Assembly (NCBI GenBank): GCA_964023275.1
Contig: OZ029919.1
Coordinates: forward strand, 5,929,950 to 5,993,949
Direction of reading: 5' to 3'
DNA length: 64,000 nt
Source: Norana najaformis
Lineage: Eukaryota; Annelida; Clitellata; Crassiclitellata; Hormogastridae
Within the stretch, counting starts at the first letter, position 1. The number at the start of each line of letters is the position of its first letter. The translations under genes and the position numbers were made by a program. Positions 21,001 to 27,265 of this stretch are shown here, one piece after another. Under the pieces are notes generated by a model that was not told the origin of the DNA, did no database searches, and saw only the letters and a list, made by a program, of their open reading frames with translations.

Positions 21001-21862
21001 AGAAAGGCTTTCTTTAGAGCTCAGCAAACACAAGCTGGTTTTAGATAATGTCATCTATCTATACAATTTAAATTTACATTAAGCAAAACACTTCTTTTAA
21101 TTCCACAAGTATGGCCTGTGGTGGCTCAGCAGTAAAACTATGTGCTTGTGCAGTTAACACTCTCTTCCTGTGTTTAGACCATTTTGACAATCACACTCAA
21201 AACGTTTTTGAGAGACCCATAAAGATGCTACACGAAAGCTCATAAGCATATACTGACAGCAGACGTTCTCAGTGATCATGCATCGATATTGAACTGGGCA
21301 TTGAACTCTATATGTGTTCAACTAGACATTGCCACAACAATTTCCAACCATCAACAGCATCATCTGCTGAGACCAACCTGCATTTTAACAGAAAACTAAG
21401 ACCATTCAGAATGTTTATAGTTATTATTTCTATATTTATTAAGCGCCACTATTTAATGACTCTGCATCAATCTATGGTGCTGAGCAATTGTAAGTGAAGG
21501 ACTTGCTCAAGGTTCCTACATGGTAACCGTCTCCCGGGAGACTTGAACTTGTACTCTCCTCGTTACAAGCCAAACGCTCTAACCAATTGGCTACCATGCC
21601 TTGAATGTTTATAGCACCTGTGATATGCCCTTGCTAAGGCACAGTAGAAATTTTAAAAGTCAGACAGGATGTTTTGTGAAAAAATGAACAGATTATGTGT
21701 ACACACCAAGCAATTGAGGGCTGGATGGTGTGCACTGCGACACAATCGGAAGTTGTGATGTCGCAGCTAATGTGGTTGCCAGTGCTTGTTTCAACGCCAA
21801 CTGCTGGGGTTTTCCTCCAAGTGGCTGTTTTGGTACTTGACGATCCATAGTTAACGTATTAA
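1..21862 (-). CDS. EP400: EP400/p400/Domino-type SNF2 chromatin remodeller, 5' two thirds (19 exons, partial)
   Basis: Multi-exon gene running right to left and leaving the window on the left. Proteins of this family are the large ATPase scaffold of the TIP60/NuA4 (p400) complex in the nucleus and act on H2A.Z/H3.3-containing nucleosomes. Nineteen exons were placed by homology, splice sites and phase; all junctions agree, giving about 1270 codons from the ATG at 21848. In order: S/T/Q-rich N-terminus, ELFFL...MMD block (about residue 330), VKV...TPVAI block, HSA domain (about 581-686), acidic linker, Snf2 N-lobe (about 852-1190), then an acidic Gly-rich spacer. The second helicase lobe and SANT region lie outside the window. 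The order and sequence match EP400 better than SRCAP or INO80 (EP400-type LLLID motif III, GNWGPHL block). Odd: Walker A Thr and DExx Glu are both replaced, so catalysis is doubtful. Transcription start and first non-coding exon were not identified. Confidence 0.93.
93..338 (-). CDS. EP400: EP400 exon 19 (spacer after the Snf2 N-lobe)
   Basis: Acceptor TTTTTTCAG; phase 0. Encodes TTGAWSAVTSLVQLEKDSAS, SSKHKPLIEELPSSSG, then acidic MDIDVETTDFTDLPGG and SGGGGDAAMKLQPNSSLSE. Low-complexity, matching the long disordered insert that separates the two helicase lobes in EP400. Proposed donor GAG|GTTATA is non-consensus; the frame also stays open to the window edge, so the exon may be longer. Confidence 0.72.
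854..874 (-). CDS. Possible 21-bp cassette micro-exon, duplicate of exon 18's 3' end
   Basis: Minus-strand TCAAGATTCTCTTAA(A) followed by GTGAGTA matches the last 16 bases plus donor of exon 18 with one mismatch. Read between an AACAG acceptor and this donor it gives LRQDSLK, phase 0 to 0, so it could be spliced between exons 18 and 19 without shifting frame. The upstream polypyrimidine tract is poor. Confidence 0.3.
905..1060 (+). mobile_element. tRNA-derived SINE family C (5' part)
   Basis: TAGCCGATCTGTTAGAGCGC (box A-like), then TCTGAGACGGTTACTGTGTA and CCTTGAGCAAGTCCTTCACT, as in the copies at 33070-33255 (+) and 21425-21600, 31965-32105, 45875-46045 (all -). In intron 18. Confidence 0.75.
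1190..1379 (-). CDS. EP400: EP400 exon 18 (CNHPDLVE block)
   Basis: Acceptor TTTTTAG; phase 2 in, 0 out. Encodes TKDVISTGRLMDVLSLTLKL, then KMLCNHPDLVEESC and DGVLHQDSLN. The CNHP.LVE block is a hallmark of the family (human 'RICNHPGLVE'). Two consensus donors lie 15 bases apart (AAT|GTGAGT at 1190 and GAT|GTAAGT at 1175); both keep phase 0, so either could be used, adding or omitting five residues (VSKVD). Confidence 0.93.
1471..1612. repeat. Tandem repeat, about 54-bp unit, three copies
   Basis: Repeats of TTTCTAAC(G/A)TTACTAATGCC followed by TTTAC(T/C)ATCA. It lies in intron 17 of EP400. Confidence 0.85.
2022..2158 (-). CDS. EP400: EP400 exon 17
   Basis: 137 bases, acceptor TGCAACAG, donor GATGA|GTAAGT, phase 0 in, 2 out. 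Encodes IANVLSLRRCKEDVSGQLPK then HCPLTKRQQLLYSQLISSD. Human EP400: 'LHRVTQPFILRRTKRDVEKQL...CRLSNRQKALYEDV'. The LRR.K.DV signature is kept, though the preceding PFI is replaced. Confidence 0.93.
2159..2606. other. EP400 intron 16
   Basis: Very AT-rich; degenerate tandem units of about 55 bp at 2400-2575 (TTAATTAGTAC..TATTA.AACT..AGCTGATTAA). Confidence 0.6.
2607..2858 (-). CDS. EP400: EP400 exon 16: motif III region
   Basis: 252 bases, acceptor TGTTTTAG, donor GAA|GTGAGT, phase 0. Encodes ADGVDSSEVSKQLQRLSTEH, then RLLLIDLSLQS, FGYLLPKDFSLLESG and YNDLTKIVHE. LLLID is the EP400-specific form of Snf2 motif III (most relatives have LLTGTPLQN), which supports EP400 over SRCAP. The segment after motif III is more diverged than elsewhere. 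Confidence 0.93.
2859..3403. other. EP400 intron 15
   Basis: A segment at 3040-3150 (GTTTAATGACATCTTATGGC) resembles the SINE-like tail at 38300-38340. Otherwise nothing recognised. Confidence 0.45.
3404..3520 (-). CDS. EP400: EP400 exon 15: motif Ib and motif II; DExx reads DQ
   Basis: 117 bases, acceptor TCTGACTTAG, donor CAG|GTAATA, phase 0. Encodes NWMSSECGRYHVCLTSYKC and QTWNCLILDQ. Human EP400 reads 'W...FHVCITSY' and 'W.CLVIDEMQ'; motif Ib is kept but the Walker B acid pair DE is DQ (bases 3404-3409). The next exon starts AD, so the full motif is DQAD instead of DEMQ or the wider-family DEGH. Confidence 0.93.
3855..4125 (-). mobile_element. tRNA-derived SINE family A (full-length-like)
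   Basis: On the minus strand it opens with GGTGGTCTATCGGTAACGCG (box A-like) and GGGTTAGACTTC (degenerate box B). It continues with GTAACGACCCTGG.CAAGTTG, AAGTCCTGCGATGCACTGGC and GGATTCATCCATTGCC.GCTC, ending in CTTGTGGGAT. Same body as the copy at 44639-44905. In EP400 intron 14. Confidence 0.8.
4340..4657 (-). CDS. EP400: EP400 exon 14: Snf2 N-lobe, motifs I and Ia; Walker A degenerate
   Basis: 318 bases, acceptor CATACAG, donor CTT|GTGCGT, phase 0. Encodes LRDYQIVGSDWISAMHEG, CILADEKGLGKKVQAI and SERGNWGPHLIVGPSGS, FSRWCPALQ. The family consensus at the P-loop is DE.GLGKT; here residue 898 (bases 4520-4522, codon AAA) is Lys in place of the Mg-coordinating Thr. Motif Ia (human VVRSCNILKWE) is also altered to IVGPSGSLFIW. 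The rest aligns without gaps, so a frame error is not the cause. The donor GTGCGT is less common but gives QRL|NWMSSE, matching the human spacing to the Trp. Confidence 0.94.
4954..5081 (-). CDS. EP400: EP400 exon 13
   Basis: 128 bases, acceptor TTTGTAG, donor ACT|GTAAGC, phase 1 in, 0 out. Encodes DVDMVEADSTGSPKAAAACD then PIEQMIRTALSLQPTSNT. Human EP400 has 'DIADVTAVAEAILPKGS' here, directly before the Snf2 domain. Confidence 0.88.
5082..5812. other. EP400 intron 12
   Basis: AT-rich, with TATG/TACA-rich sequence (5335-5520). Short palindromic duplication ACAGCCATGTTAGACAGCCATG near 5567-5588. No exon seen. Confidence 0.55.
5813..5980 (-). CDS. EP400: EP400 exon 12
   Basis: 168 bases, acceptor TTGCCAG, donor GAAG|GTACAG, phase 1 both sides. 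Encodes GEMPLDELMQKYAGAYSKEF then a Ser/Gly/Lys low-complexity tail (SSSSGSGSSKKNGSSDGENP). Human EP400 has 'LPLLDLMKLYEGAF' at the same place, followed by an acidic Ser-rich stretch. Confidence 0.92.
6015..6175 (+). mobile_element. LINE tail (family E) copy with short pyrimidine tract
   Basis: Sequence TTTCTCCCTCTCTCTTCTG is followed by CAAGCGCTTGAAGACCAT, then TGATGAGTTTATCTTGAAGTGGCGCT-like sequence and ATTACGATTACAATTA. It aligns with the copy at 53965-54180, in which the pyrimidine tract is much longer. Confidence 0.75.
6420..6650 (-). mobile_element. LINE 3' end with reverse-transcriptase C-terminal relic
   Basis: On the minus strand one frame reads SAFRCCASCIWNRLP, then SSFKSLLKTNYF. 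The pattern '(L/I)WN.LP ... SFKS.LKT.(L/Y)F' marks the last residues of the ORF2 product in CR1/L2/Jockey-like non-LTR retrotransposons. 5'-truncated, located in EP400 intron 11. Confidence 0.7.
6850..6933 (-). CDS. EP400: EP400 exon 11 (acidic linker)
   Basis: 84 bases, acceptor TTGTAG, donor GAAG|GTAAGT, phase 1 in and out. Encodes TREQETSAKATTDDQHG and SSEIDDLIKE. Acidic, in the place of the acidic linker between HSA and ATPase. Confidence 0.75.
6934..7613. other. EP400 intron 10
   Basis: AT-rich; no repeat or exon recognised. Confidence 0.55.
7614..7731 (-). CDS. EP400: EP400 exon 10 (post-HSA)
   Basis: Acceptor GGTTTTAG; encodes MALYKRHKDVELKHRSLLN then YVTRGAVNNMESAENEGLFQ. The proposed donor CAAG|GTTATT is non-consensus at +3, but gives phase 1, which exon 11 requires. 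If it is not used, the frame continues to a TAA at 7492-7494, giving a truncated isoform. Equivalent to the human 'KALNLQKVSRRG' segment. Confidence 0.7.
8230..8370 (-). CDS. EP400: EP400 exon 9: HSA domain, second half
   Basis: 141 bases, phase 0 both ends; acceptor GTTTTCAG, donor GAG|GTCAGT. Encodes VAVSIMKQHDRRQ, a basic helix KLRQKAEERRIKALA and ITNFWSNMIE. The human equivalent is the KKLVRTVVRHHEE...RRIAASTAREIECFWSNIE segment; the FWSN signature is kept. Confidence 0.95.
8371..9179. other. EP400 intron 8
   Basis: Holds a LINE-tail scrap (about 8628-8695, 'AAGCGCCTCTGATAAG ... GGTGCTATATAAATG') and AT-rich trinucleotide-like sequence (9030-9165, TAATAT/TAATAG). Confidence 0.6.
9180..9356 (-). 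CDS. EP400: EP400 exon 8: HSA domain, first half
   Basis: 177 bases, phase 0 both ends; acceptor GCGCAG, donor CAT|GTAAGA. Encodes MQRVAELRKQGLWSLKQLP, then KSHWDYLLDEMQWMAVDFAQ and ERRWKMSCAKH. This is the helicase-SANT-associated domain, which binds actin and actin-related proteins in SWR1/INO80-type remodellers. Near identity to vertebrate EP400 over KSHWDYLL.EMQWMA.DFAQERRWK makes the gene identification firm. Confidence 0.97.
9749..9893 (-). CDS. EP400: EP400 exon 7 (just before HSA)
   Basis: 145 bases, phase 2 in, 0 out; acceptor GTGTAG, donor AACAG|GTAAGC. Encodes LMARVQLSESLHGRLLP, TSSSSSATP and finally QEAVVELAKQ, which joins the conserved 'MQRVAELRKQGLW' start of the HSA region. 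Human EP400 has a comparable helix before HSA. Confidence 0.85.
9894..10833. other. EP400 intron 6
   Basis: AT-rich; short GTAT/TATG runs (9990-10010) followed by a LINE-tail-like 'ATAGCACCTTTTAAGACCCCCCTCAAAAGCACT' segment near 10027-10060. No exon seen. Confidence 0.5.
10834..11059 (-). CDS. EP400: EP400 exon 6
   Basis: 226 bases, phase 1 in, 2 out; acceptor TTGCTAG, donor CCAAG|GTATTT. Ser/Thr/Val-rich with runs such as CSSSSSAVATIVAVTTTT, then ALPRVRLTEGICQPTIG. No domain. Corresponds to the disordered region before the HSA domain. Confidence 0.78.
11060..14545. other. EP400 intron 5
   Basis: AT-rich intron of 3.5 kb. Contains an (ATT)n run at about 12480-12540 and three tandem copies of a roughly 155-bp unit at 13560-14040. 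The long open frame over the latter is a by-product of the tandem repeat. Confidence 0.65.
13560..14040. repeat. Tandem array, about 155-bp unit, three copies
   Basis: Each copy runs CATGAAAGCTCTTC-like, AAGAAGTTA..TTTAGACATCT, TTTGTCCTTCAAATG, GTGTCTCTAAAATCATG and CTCATTTCA(T/G)CTGGCTTTGC. Copies 2 and 3 (from about 13721 and 13873) are very similar; copy 1 is more diverged. Recent local duplication inside an intron. Confidence 0.85.
14546..14656 (-). CDS. EP400: EP400 exon 5
   Basis: 111 bases, acceptor TCTTAG, donor CCAG|GTAAAG, phase 1 in and out. Encodes GNSNGNQLMSRKAGGRHG then SPKAIQQCPLVP. Human EP400 has a Lys/Arg-containing low-complexity segment at this place; assignment is by phase, strand and splice sites. 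Confidence 0.8.
14657..15410. other. EP400 intron 4
   Basis: AT-rich; no repeat family or exon recognised. Confidence 0.6.
15411..15525 (-). CDS. EP400: EP400 exon 4 (VKV...TPVAI block, polyQ)
   Basis: 115 bases, phase 0 in, 1 out; acceptor CAACAG|GTG, donor AATG|GTAAGT. Encodes VKVLTTSGG, then TPVAISKTLPPAIAAM and QQQQQQ. Human EP400 has the same succession (VKV...TPVAIATQLPPKVSAAF..QQQ), so this is one of the clearest orthology anchors outside the ATPase. CAG/CAA repeat encodes the short polyQ. Confidence 0.93.
15526..16232. other. EP400 intron 3
   Basis: Contains a GTC/ACC-type trinucleotide repeat (15661-15766) followed by a sequence (15767-15960) that ends like the tail seen at 38295-38365 (CCAGTGTTTAA ... 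TTGAC...GACCTTACCTTAC), so probably a SINE relic. Confidence 0.55.
15661..15766. repeat. Compound trinucleotide repeat (GTC)n / (CAC)n
   Basis: A run of GTC/GTT/GTA triplets passes into uninterrupted CAC triplets, ending at CACCTAG. It lies in intron 3. Confidence 0.85.
16233..16996 (-). CDS. EP400: EP400 exon 3 (long N-terminal exon with ELFFL-MMD block)
   Basis: 764 bases, 254 codons; acceptor CTTCTAG, donor GAG|GTTATT, phase 1 in, 0 out. Ser/Gln-rich, with a basic patch (SKRPRSDS) and PAKKIKLE resembling nuclear localisation signals. The C-terminal third carries the conserved EP400/Domino N-terminal block: RKLYCDDREKELE, then MELFFLENGGHMMDY about residues 329-343. Human EP400 has an equivalent 'ELFFLQ..GNMMDF' followed by basic residues. 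The donor has a non-consensus GTTATT start, but the junction SINNE|VKV reproduces the human 'INDEVKV' sequence, which fixes it. Confidence 0.92.
17630..18512. repeat. Direct repeat pair of about 95 bp, 790 bp apart, within intron 2
   Basis: Two similar blocks at about 17630-17725 and 18418-18512 share GTTAGCTAATGAATACAA, then AC(T)TGTTAGCT, then AATTGACTAAG and TACAGCA in the same order. They differ by scattered substitutions and small indels. Confidence 0.75.
17993..18150 (+). mobile_element. LINE-tail family D copy (3'-truncated)
   Basis: Matches the family D consensus inferred from other copies here (TTCCACAGATCCTATC ... CCACTGTAACTGTCTGCC ... GGATCTTCACTTGGAACC ... TATCGATTTTGTTT). It is interrupted before the conserved 'TGAGCGCCTGTGAATAAG' tail. 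Confidence 0.7.
20223..20459 (-). CDS. EP400: EP400 exon 2
   Basis: Strong acceptor (TCTGTCTTTTCAG) and donor (ACAG|GTGAGA); phase 1 in and 1 out, 237 bases. Encodes a low-complexity Ser/Thr/Pro/Val stretch (HLTAPQSIRGSS ... SLAGTGFTVVSPSSS). No domain, as expected for the disordered EP400 N-terminal region. Assignment rests on phase agreement with both neighbours and strand. Confidence 0.8.
20505..20660. repeat. Tandem repeat, about 70-bp unit, 2+ copies
   Basis: The block AACAATAATCTCTGTTGTGA occurs twice about 69 bases apart, each time preceded by a 'CACTATG(T/G)CCAAA' segment and followed by CATCTTTTTT-like sequence. A third partial copy begins near 20645. It lies in intron 1. Confidence 0.75.
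21425..21600 (-). mobile_element. tRNA-derived SINE family C
   Basis: Minus strand: TAGCCAATTGGTTAGAGCG (box A), then a GAGTACAAGTTCAAGTCTCC box B, AGACGGTTACC, TTGAGCAAGTCCTTCACTTA and a tail TAATAAATATAGAAATAATA. In EP400 intron 1. Confidence 0.85.
21707..21862 (-). CDS. EP400: EP400 exon 1 (first coding exon, start ATG at 21848)
   Basis: Begins after a TTTTAG acceptor and ends at a GTGTGT donor (phase 1). The first in-frame ATG (bases 21846-21848, MDRQVPKQPLGG) follows only four codons of open frame, so it is the probable start, with a 5' UTR exon further right that I could not locate. Gln/Ala/Thr-rich, as in the disordered N-terminus of the family. The N-terminus would be shorter than human EP400; an upstream coding exon is not excluded. 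Confidence 0.72.
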
Positions 21863-23810
21863 CTAAAAGACAATTTCATTCTACATAGAAGCAATCGGCA
21901 TATTTTAAGAATTAACCAACCACACCACAACCACACTTAAACACTGATGATAAATGCTAATATCTACAAAAATGCCATAACAAACCACTTGCTGTGCAAA
22001 TGCAGACTGCATAAATGGTTTGTTGTAACACCAACACACGATGTGGAACTAATATTAGTTGAAATAGATCACTGTTACTGCTACTGAAACTGCTGACAAC
22101 AGATCATAAAACTGGTAATTTCATGCTTTCTGTGTTCAAAAGAATTCCATAGAACAGTAACAAAAACAGTCCAGGCTGGGGAAGAAATAGAGCAGAGCAA
22201 GCAGTGGGGTAACTTAGAAGTTTTAAACTTATCTGCAGATTACTCAAACAGCCCTATCAGGCCTGTTCACACTTTATCAGGCTCTCTGTGTGGGCCCCTT
22301 CTTCAAATCTGGGCCCGGAGCCCCTACAGTTGCAGACCCTGCAGGCATATACCTGTAATTATGCTGTTGACTGCATGAGCTATAAATAAGTAAGATGCTT
22401 AAAGTATTGAAAATCAGCTAACAGACTAATACAAGAACTTTCAAGAATGTTCTGAATTGCTTCAAATCATTCAAATCCTTCAGTGACATAAGATTACCTG
22501 TTAAAGCTGAGCTACATGGAAAAAAGCTAGTATTATAAAGATATAAATACAACTAAATCAGAATTCAGATGGTGCAAGGATTTTTGTCATTAATACATAT
22601 TCACAAGCATTCTCATATGCATTGCTGCAATTTAAGTTGCTCATAAAGCTTCATTAATTAAAGACTAAGTCACTATAAGCTACACTGAAATACAGAAAAT
22701 TTTGCTAAGTGCAGTGAGATGTTTGCATCAAATATGCTAAAAAAAAGTCCATATGGCATTGGTGTTCTTTTTCGATGGATGGCTGACATCAGGTTTTTCA
22801 ACTAAGGTTTTGCTGGACAGTTCAAAATAATTAATCAATTACTTATGCTAAAATAGAACCACATCACAAAACAAATTATATTATATTGGCAATCTCGTGC
22901 TTTATATACATCATCATCAGCAGCAGCATCATCAATAGCATGCCCCTCTCTGGCATTTCCTCAATTCTTCGCCAACCGCCACGGTCCTGAGCTCGCCTCC
23001 AGGCTGAATGCAGCCCACAGAGCATAGGATTGCTAATATACAATTGGTCATTTCATTTTCATGCATTAATGAAGTGCTTGCTGTCCATTTACTTAGGTAA
23101 ATAGTAAATTGCGCTAAATTACGATTGCTCAATTTTACCTTTTTGGTTGGGCATATCCATAACTTCAACTAACCATAAAATTCAAACAAATTCGTAAACA
23201 TTTGTAAATATTAATAAAGATTTATCCATGCGAAAGTGTGCACGTCCAAATCTTTTTCTTATTTACAATCATTGTTCTAAGCAAATTAAGTCCAAGTGTG
23301 TATCGCATACATTCTTACTTACTCACTAAAACATCGAATAGTACGTCACAAAATTGTCGTTACGGGCTAAGTCTAATTACGGTTTTTCTTATGTTATAAA
23401 TACCTTCGCCCGCAGTGAACCTTTAAAATATCGCGGAGATTAACAATTATTATAAAGTATGTCCATTTTCTTCTTTGTTTATGAAAAAGAAAGCATTTTA
23501 ATTATATATTCCTCCATTTACGAATAAGCTCAAATCGCAAATACTTAAACTGTACGTCTGGTTCTTAGTGTTGCAGGTTTCTGTTATTCTCGGTGGGTAG
23601 ACTATCTTTGATTGGGTTTACCAGTTTATCCTGGTAGTTTTCCTGTAAGCTTATTTATCTCGATTTGCAGGAGTGAAACATACTTCTGAAAACGCCTCTC
23701 CAATATGAGATAGAAAGTAAAAGCATGATTTCAATGTATGAAAATTTCTCACTAATATTCTCACCCCATGTAGGCTAAACTGATTGTGATTGATCATGCA
23801 ATCGGATTCA
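21863..23810. other. Region upstream of EP400 exon 1
   Basis: AT-rich with no convincing exon on either strand. A relatively CpG-containing stretch (about 23330-23460; ACGTCACAAAATTGTCGTTA, TCGCCCGCAG, ATATCGCGG) could be a promoter or 5' UTR of EP400, but no core element is certain. 22265-22330 resembles the GGGCCC-rich part of the elements at 36.5 and 40.1 kb. Confidence 0.35.
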
Positions 23811-24140
23811 TTAAGTCGAGATTTCTACAGCGCCCAATGAAAGCTAAGTCGCGGGGACCACCTTACTCAGAGACGCTCAGTCAAAACAAAATCGATAGAC
23901 AGAAAGGGTCAGACTCGGTTCCAGATGAAGATCCAAGGGTCAGGCAGGCAGACAGTTACGGTGGATGATGTTTGAAATCGGAGCGACGAGATGGAAAGGG
24001 AAACAAGAGGAATAAGGATAGGATCTGTGGAAGAGGAGTGTTTTTAGTCTTGAGTGAAAGACTTGCGCAGAGATTACAAAGGATGGAGTGCTGGTGAGTT
24101 CGTACGGACCACATCTCGCATATAATTGGGCCTATCCAAG
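23810..24140 (-). mobile_element. LINE-tail family D copy
   Basis: Minus-strand copy of the tail: GAGATTTCTACAGCGCCCAA, GAAAGCTAAGTCGCGGGGAC, CAGTCAAAACAAAATCGATA, GGATAGGATCTGTGGAAGAG, then further 5' sequence TTGAGTGAAAGACTTGCGCA that is shared with the copy at 50905-51185. Confidence 0.88.
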
Positions 24141-25105
24141 CCCCAAGCGCGGCATATTGCCCTCTGCGTTGTAGGCTACCGATTGCGCCAAAGGCATCAG
24201 ACACGGCTAATATAATTAATGATTTCTGTAGCGCCGATATAACACTGCTATTATAATGCACTTGGCGTCAATCGCATCTCACCCTTTTAGCTAACATCAA
24301 AGTGTAGTATCAAAGTGTAATCAACGGTCAGTTCAAGTGAAATCGCAATGCAAATCATGATCCCTTGGAGAATTTAATCTAATATAATGACTATATAGGG
24401 CCGCTATCATAAAAAGTTAAATAATGTGTAGGAATTATATTTACAGGAAGTTAGTCAACATGCATAACTGGGAACCTGTTAAAAATGTTAAGTACTTTTC
24501 TCTTCGTATGGATCTTACGCATATTCTGCAGCTGCGTAAAATGAACATTTTTGCTAGGCTGCAATATGGAAGCGACAATACTAGGATTCTTAATGAATGC
24601 TGTAAAGGACCTTGTGATGATGATGAATTCTTACTACTTTGTCGTGGCTGTGGTATCGAGATACCTTGGTTGTATCACAGGCTGGATCAATTTATGTTTG
24701 CCGATTTTGCTTCTGGTTGTACTTAAACATACTTAACTTTCGTTGGTTCCATTTTGTATTTGTTCTGTACTTTCTACCTGTGTGGCGAAGAATCGTGTGT
24801 GTGTGTGTATGTGTGTGTGTGTGAAGATTTATGCAGCGCCTAAGCCCTCGTAAAGGCGCTTGAGATTAATATCACTATTACCTTTGGCTTTACCGTACCA
24901 TATCTTACCTTATTTTACCTTATCTTACAGTTTCTGTAGCCATAGGCATGGCTCGGTTCTACAGTTGACTTGCGTTACATACCCCAAAACAGCATAATAA
25001 CAGTAACAATATCGTAACTGTAATCATAAACTAGAGACTAATGTGCATATAGAAATCTAAGTTGCGGGAACCAGCTTACTCACAGCACTCGGTCAGTTTA
25101 ATCTA
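24140..25105. other. Intergenic, no gene seen
   Basis: Contains repeat scraps with GCGCC(G/T) motifs (24225-24400, 24825-24870) and a short (GT)n run at 24797-24822. An open frame at 24424-24726 lacks splice support or homology I can name. Confidence 0.5.
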
Positions 25106-25109
25106 TTTA

Positions 25110-25440
25110 ACAGAGGTGTCAATTTTCCAAACATTTATCAAACATATGAACATAGTTATCCCCTTTTAGATTTTTTCTTTGTAAAATTATTTCATCCACT
25201 TAATGCCCCATTTTTCAAAATTAATAATCAACGTCGCTTCGCCAAAAGTAAAATAAGTATAAGTAAAATCATAACTTTTATAATATCTTGTTGTAAATGG
25301 ACGAGTGTCTATTGGAAATGTTTCACTTGCAATCGCTAGGTGGCAGAACAGTTTTAAAACCCTGGCATTCGTTACGCGTTTCCTATACAAGACGTTTTAA
25401 CAGCTCCCTCTACTGTCTGTCTTTCTGGCTAGGTATTCCT
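25110..25440 (-). repeat. Dispersed repeat family R, copy 1
   Basis: Starts GAGGTGTCAATTTTCC and contains AATGTTTCACTTGCAATCGC, TAGGTGGCAGAACAGTTTT, ATTCGTTACGCGTTTCCTAT, ACAAGACGTTTTAACAGCTC and an end CTGTCTGTCTTTCTGGC. Other copies: 26950-27265 (+), 36822-37215 (-), 38803-39125 (-), 40785-41092 (+), 41495-41676 (-). Confidence 0.8.
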
Positions 25441-26085
25441 CTGTCGTTCCTTATGCCCTGAAATCTTCTTCAAGGTTTTGTAAAGCAGGTAAATTTCAGA
25501 ATATCACTGAACTGGTCACAAAAGCAAAGTTTGTGGGGAATAATAGCCATTTTGTATACTTTTGAGGCATAAGCAATTAGGAAATAACACTTACTATCCA
25601 CGAACAAAATAAAATAAAAATTTCTTACACGGTGTATAATCACACCATTCTTTATAGAACTGGGCTTCAGTTTTCTGTATCAAATCATCCAGTACAGCTG
25701 TATCTCTCTGAATCTTCTTCAGATAGAAGCCGCTGATTTGCATAACGCTTTTAAACAAGGGCGCGATATAAATCAAATCATATCACAATAAATTAGGCCA
25801 TACAACACTACACCACATTACAACAGTCTTGACTACCACCCGTGTATGATTACATTGACCAAGTAAGTGAAATAGATCGCTGGATAATCATAAGTTTTCT
25901 GGATGAGCCTATTGGTCGAGGAAGGTGTGCAAGAGCAGAAAGCAAAAAGTAGCAGAAAGAACATAAGTTTAAACTTCCCTCAATTATTGGGAGACCCAAG
26001 TACATTTTCCTTCCGTTACAATCCTCTCCTTTCCCTCTTATCGAATATTTATTATTTAATATGGACAGTATCAAATACAATGATA
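25441..26085. other. Intergenic, no gene seen
   Basis: AT-rich sequence without a recognised repeat or gene. Confidence 0.5.
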
Positions 26086-26089
26086 CTTC

Positions 26090-26262
26090 TAGTAATAAAA
26101 ATAATAATAATGATAATGATTAGTTGTAGCGCTCGTGGCATTGTTTGTAGCAGTAGTAGTAATGGTAGTGGTGGTAGTAGTAGTAGTAGTAATAGTAGTA
26201 ATAATGGTAATAATAATAATAATAAAACTAATAATGAAACAAAGATAATAATAATAAGATAA
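26090..26262. repeat. Trinucleotide microsatellite (AAT/AGT)n
   Basis: Runs of ATAATAATA, GTAGTAGTAGT and AATAATAATAAT; the long open frames in several phases here are by-products. Confidence 0.95.
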
Positions 26263-26264
26263 TT

Positions 26265-26530
26265 TATATAGCGCCGTAGAAAAGAAAAGGGCGCTGTACA
26301 TAAGTTCATAAATCAACTACAGTCATAAGATATCCTAAAAAGATGTATCTTGAGTCGTGACTTGAATGTGTCCTGGGTTGAGACATTCGTCACATTCTCA
26401 GGAAGACTGTTCAAAGCAGTGGGTCTGGCGACAGTGAAGGAATATTCGCCGAACTTCGTGGAAGACCACGGAACATGCAGTTGATTCCTCTATGAGGATC
26501 GTAGCCAATATGTGTTCTGGTTGTCGGCTG
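26265..26530. mobile_element. LINE-associated repeat ('gcgccgtagaaa ... gggcgctgtaca')
   Basis: Opens with ATTTATATAGCGCCGTAG, AAGGGCGCTGTACATAAG and continues with TTCTCAGGAAGACTGTTCAA, AGCAGTGGGTCTGGCGACAG, GAATATTCGCCGAACTTC. This organisation (terminal gcgc hairpin, then antisense of an RT C-terminal region) recurs at 53140-53460 and 53545-53900. Strongly diverged. Confidence 0.6.
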
Positions 26531-26769
26531 TTCGAATACAATGTAATGTAACATAACAGTAGACCTGTGAGTAACTTAGAGGTTTGTAAAATGCAGCTTA
26601 ACTGAAATAGGCCTAACTACACGTAGTTACAACTACACATAGTTATAACTACACGTAGACCTGTAGTGGGTCAAAACTCAAGTACTCCAAGATGAGGCCC
26701 CTTACCATGTGAGACCCAAATTACATTTCGTATTTTAATCGCGACAGCATCGGATGACGAGCACAGACC

Positions 26770-26900
26770 GATGAGGTGAAGCAAACATAATATAACCAAC
26801 GACAGACAGACACACAGACCTGCACACAGACATACAGACATGGATACACCTTCAGACACAGACCCACAGACAGAAGACAGACACAGAGCGACAATGAAAT
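26770..26900. repeat. (GACA)n-like imperfect microsatellite next to family R copy 2
   Basis: ACGACAGACAGACACACAGA, GACATACAGACATGGATACA, GACAGAAGACAGACACAGAG; it lies directly beside the family R copy at 26950. Confidence 0.8.
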
Positions 26901-26949
26901 AGACGTAGTCACGTGCGAGAGAATGAGAGAGAACTGACAACGCAAGTGA

Positions 26950-27265
26950 GCTGTTAATACGGCGCGTAGGCCATAGGTTTCATGCGACGAATGCCAGAAT
27001 TTGATCTAATGGGATTTTTTAAAAACGTGCTGCCACCTAGCGAATGCAAATGAAACATTTTCAGTACGCGGTGATCCAATTACAACAGCGATGGTTAAAC
27101 AATTATTATTTCACTTCCATTATACTCTAAGACTTTCCTCGAGGCAAACTACTTTTTTACTAATAAAAAATTGTGGCATAAAAGTACATAAAGTACCTAA
27201 CACATTAAAATGTACAAGGGAAATGTGTGTTCATTCAATGTTTGGTACGGATTAACACCTCTATT
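26950..27265 (+). repeat. Dispersed repeat family R, copy 2
   Basis: Includes TTGATCTAATGGGATTTTTT, AAACGTGCTGCCACCTAGCG, AATGCAAATGAAACATTTTC and ends GTTTGGTACGGATTAACACC. Reads as the reverse of the copy at 38803-39125. Confidence 0.85.

Larger units (their letters stand above)
20460..21706. other. EP400 intron 1
   Basis: AT-rich intron. Contains a tRNA-derived SINE in minus orientation near 21425-21600 and a roughly 70-bp tandem repeat near 20510-20650. Nothing else supported. Confidence 0.7.
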
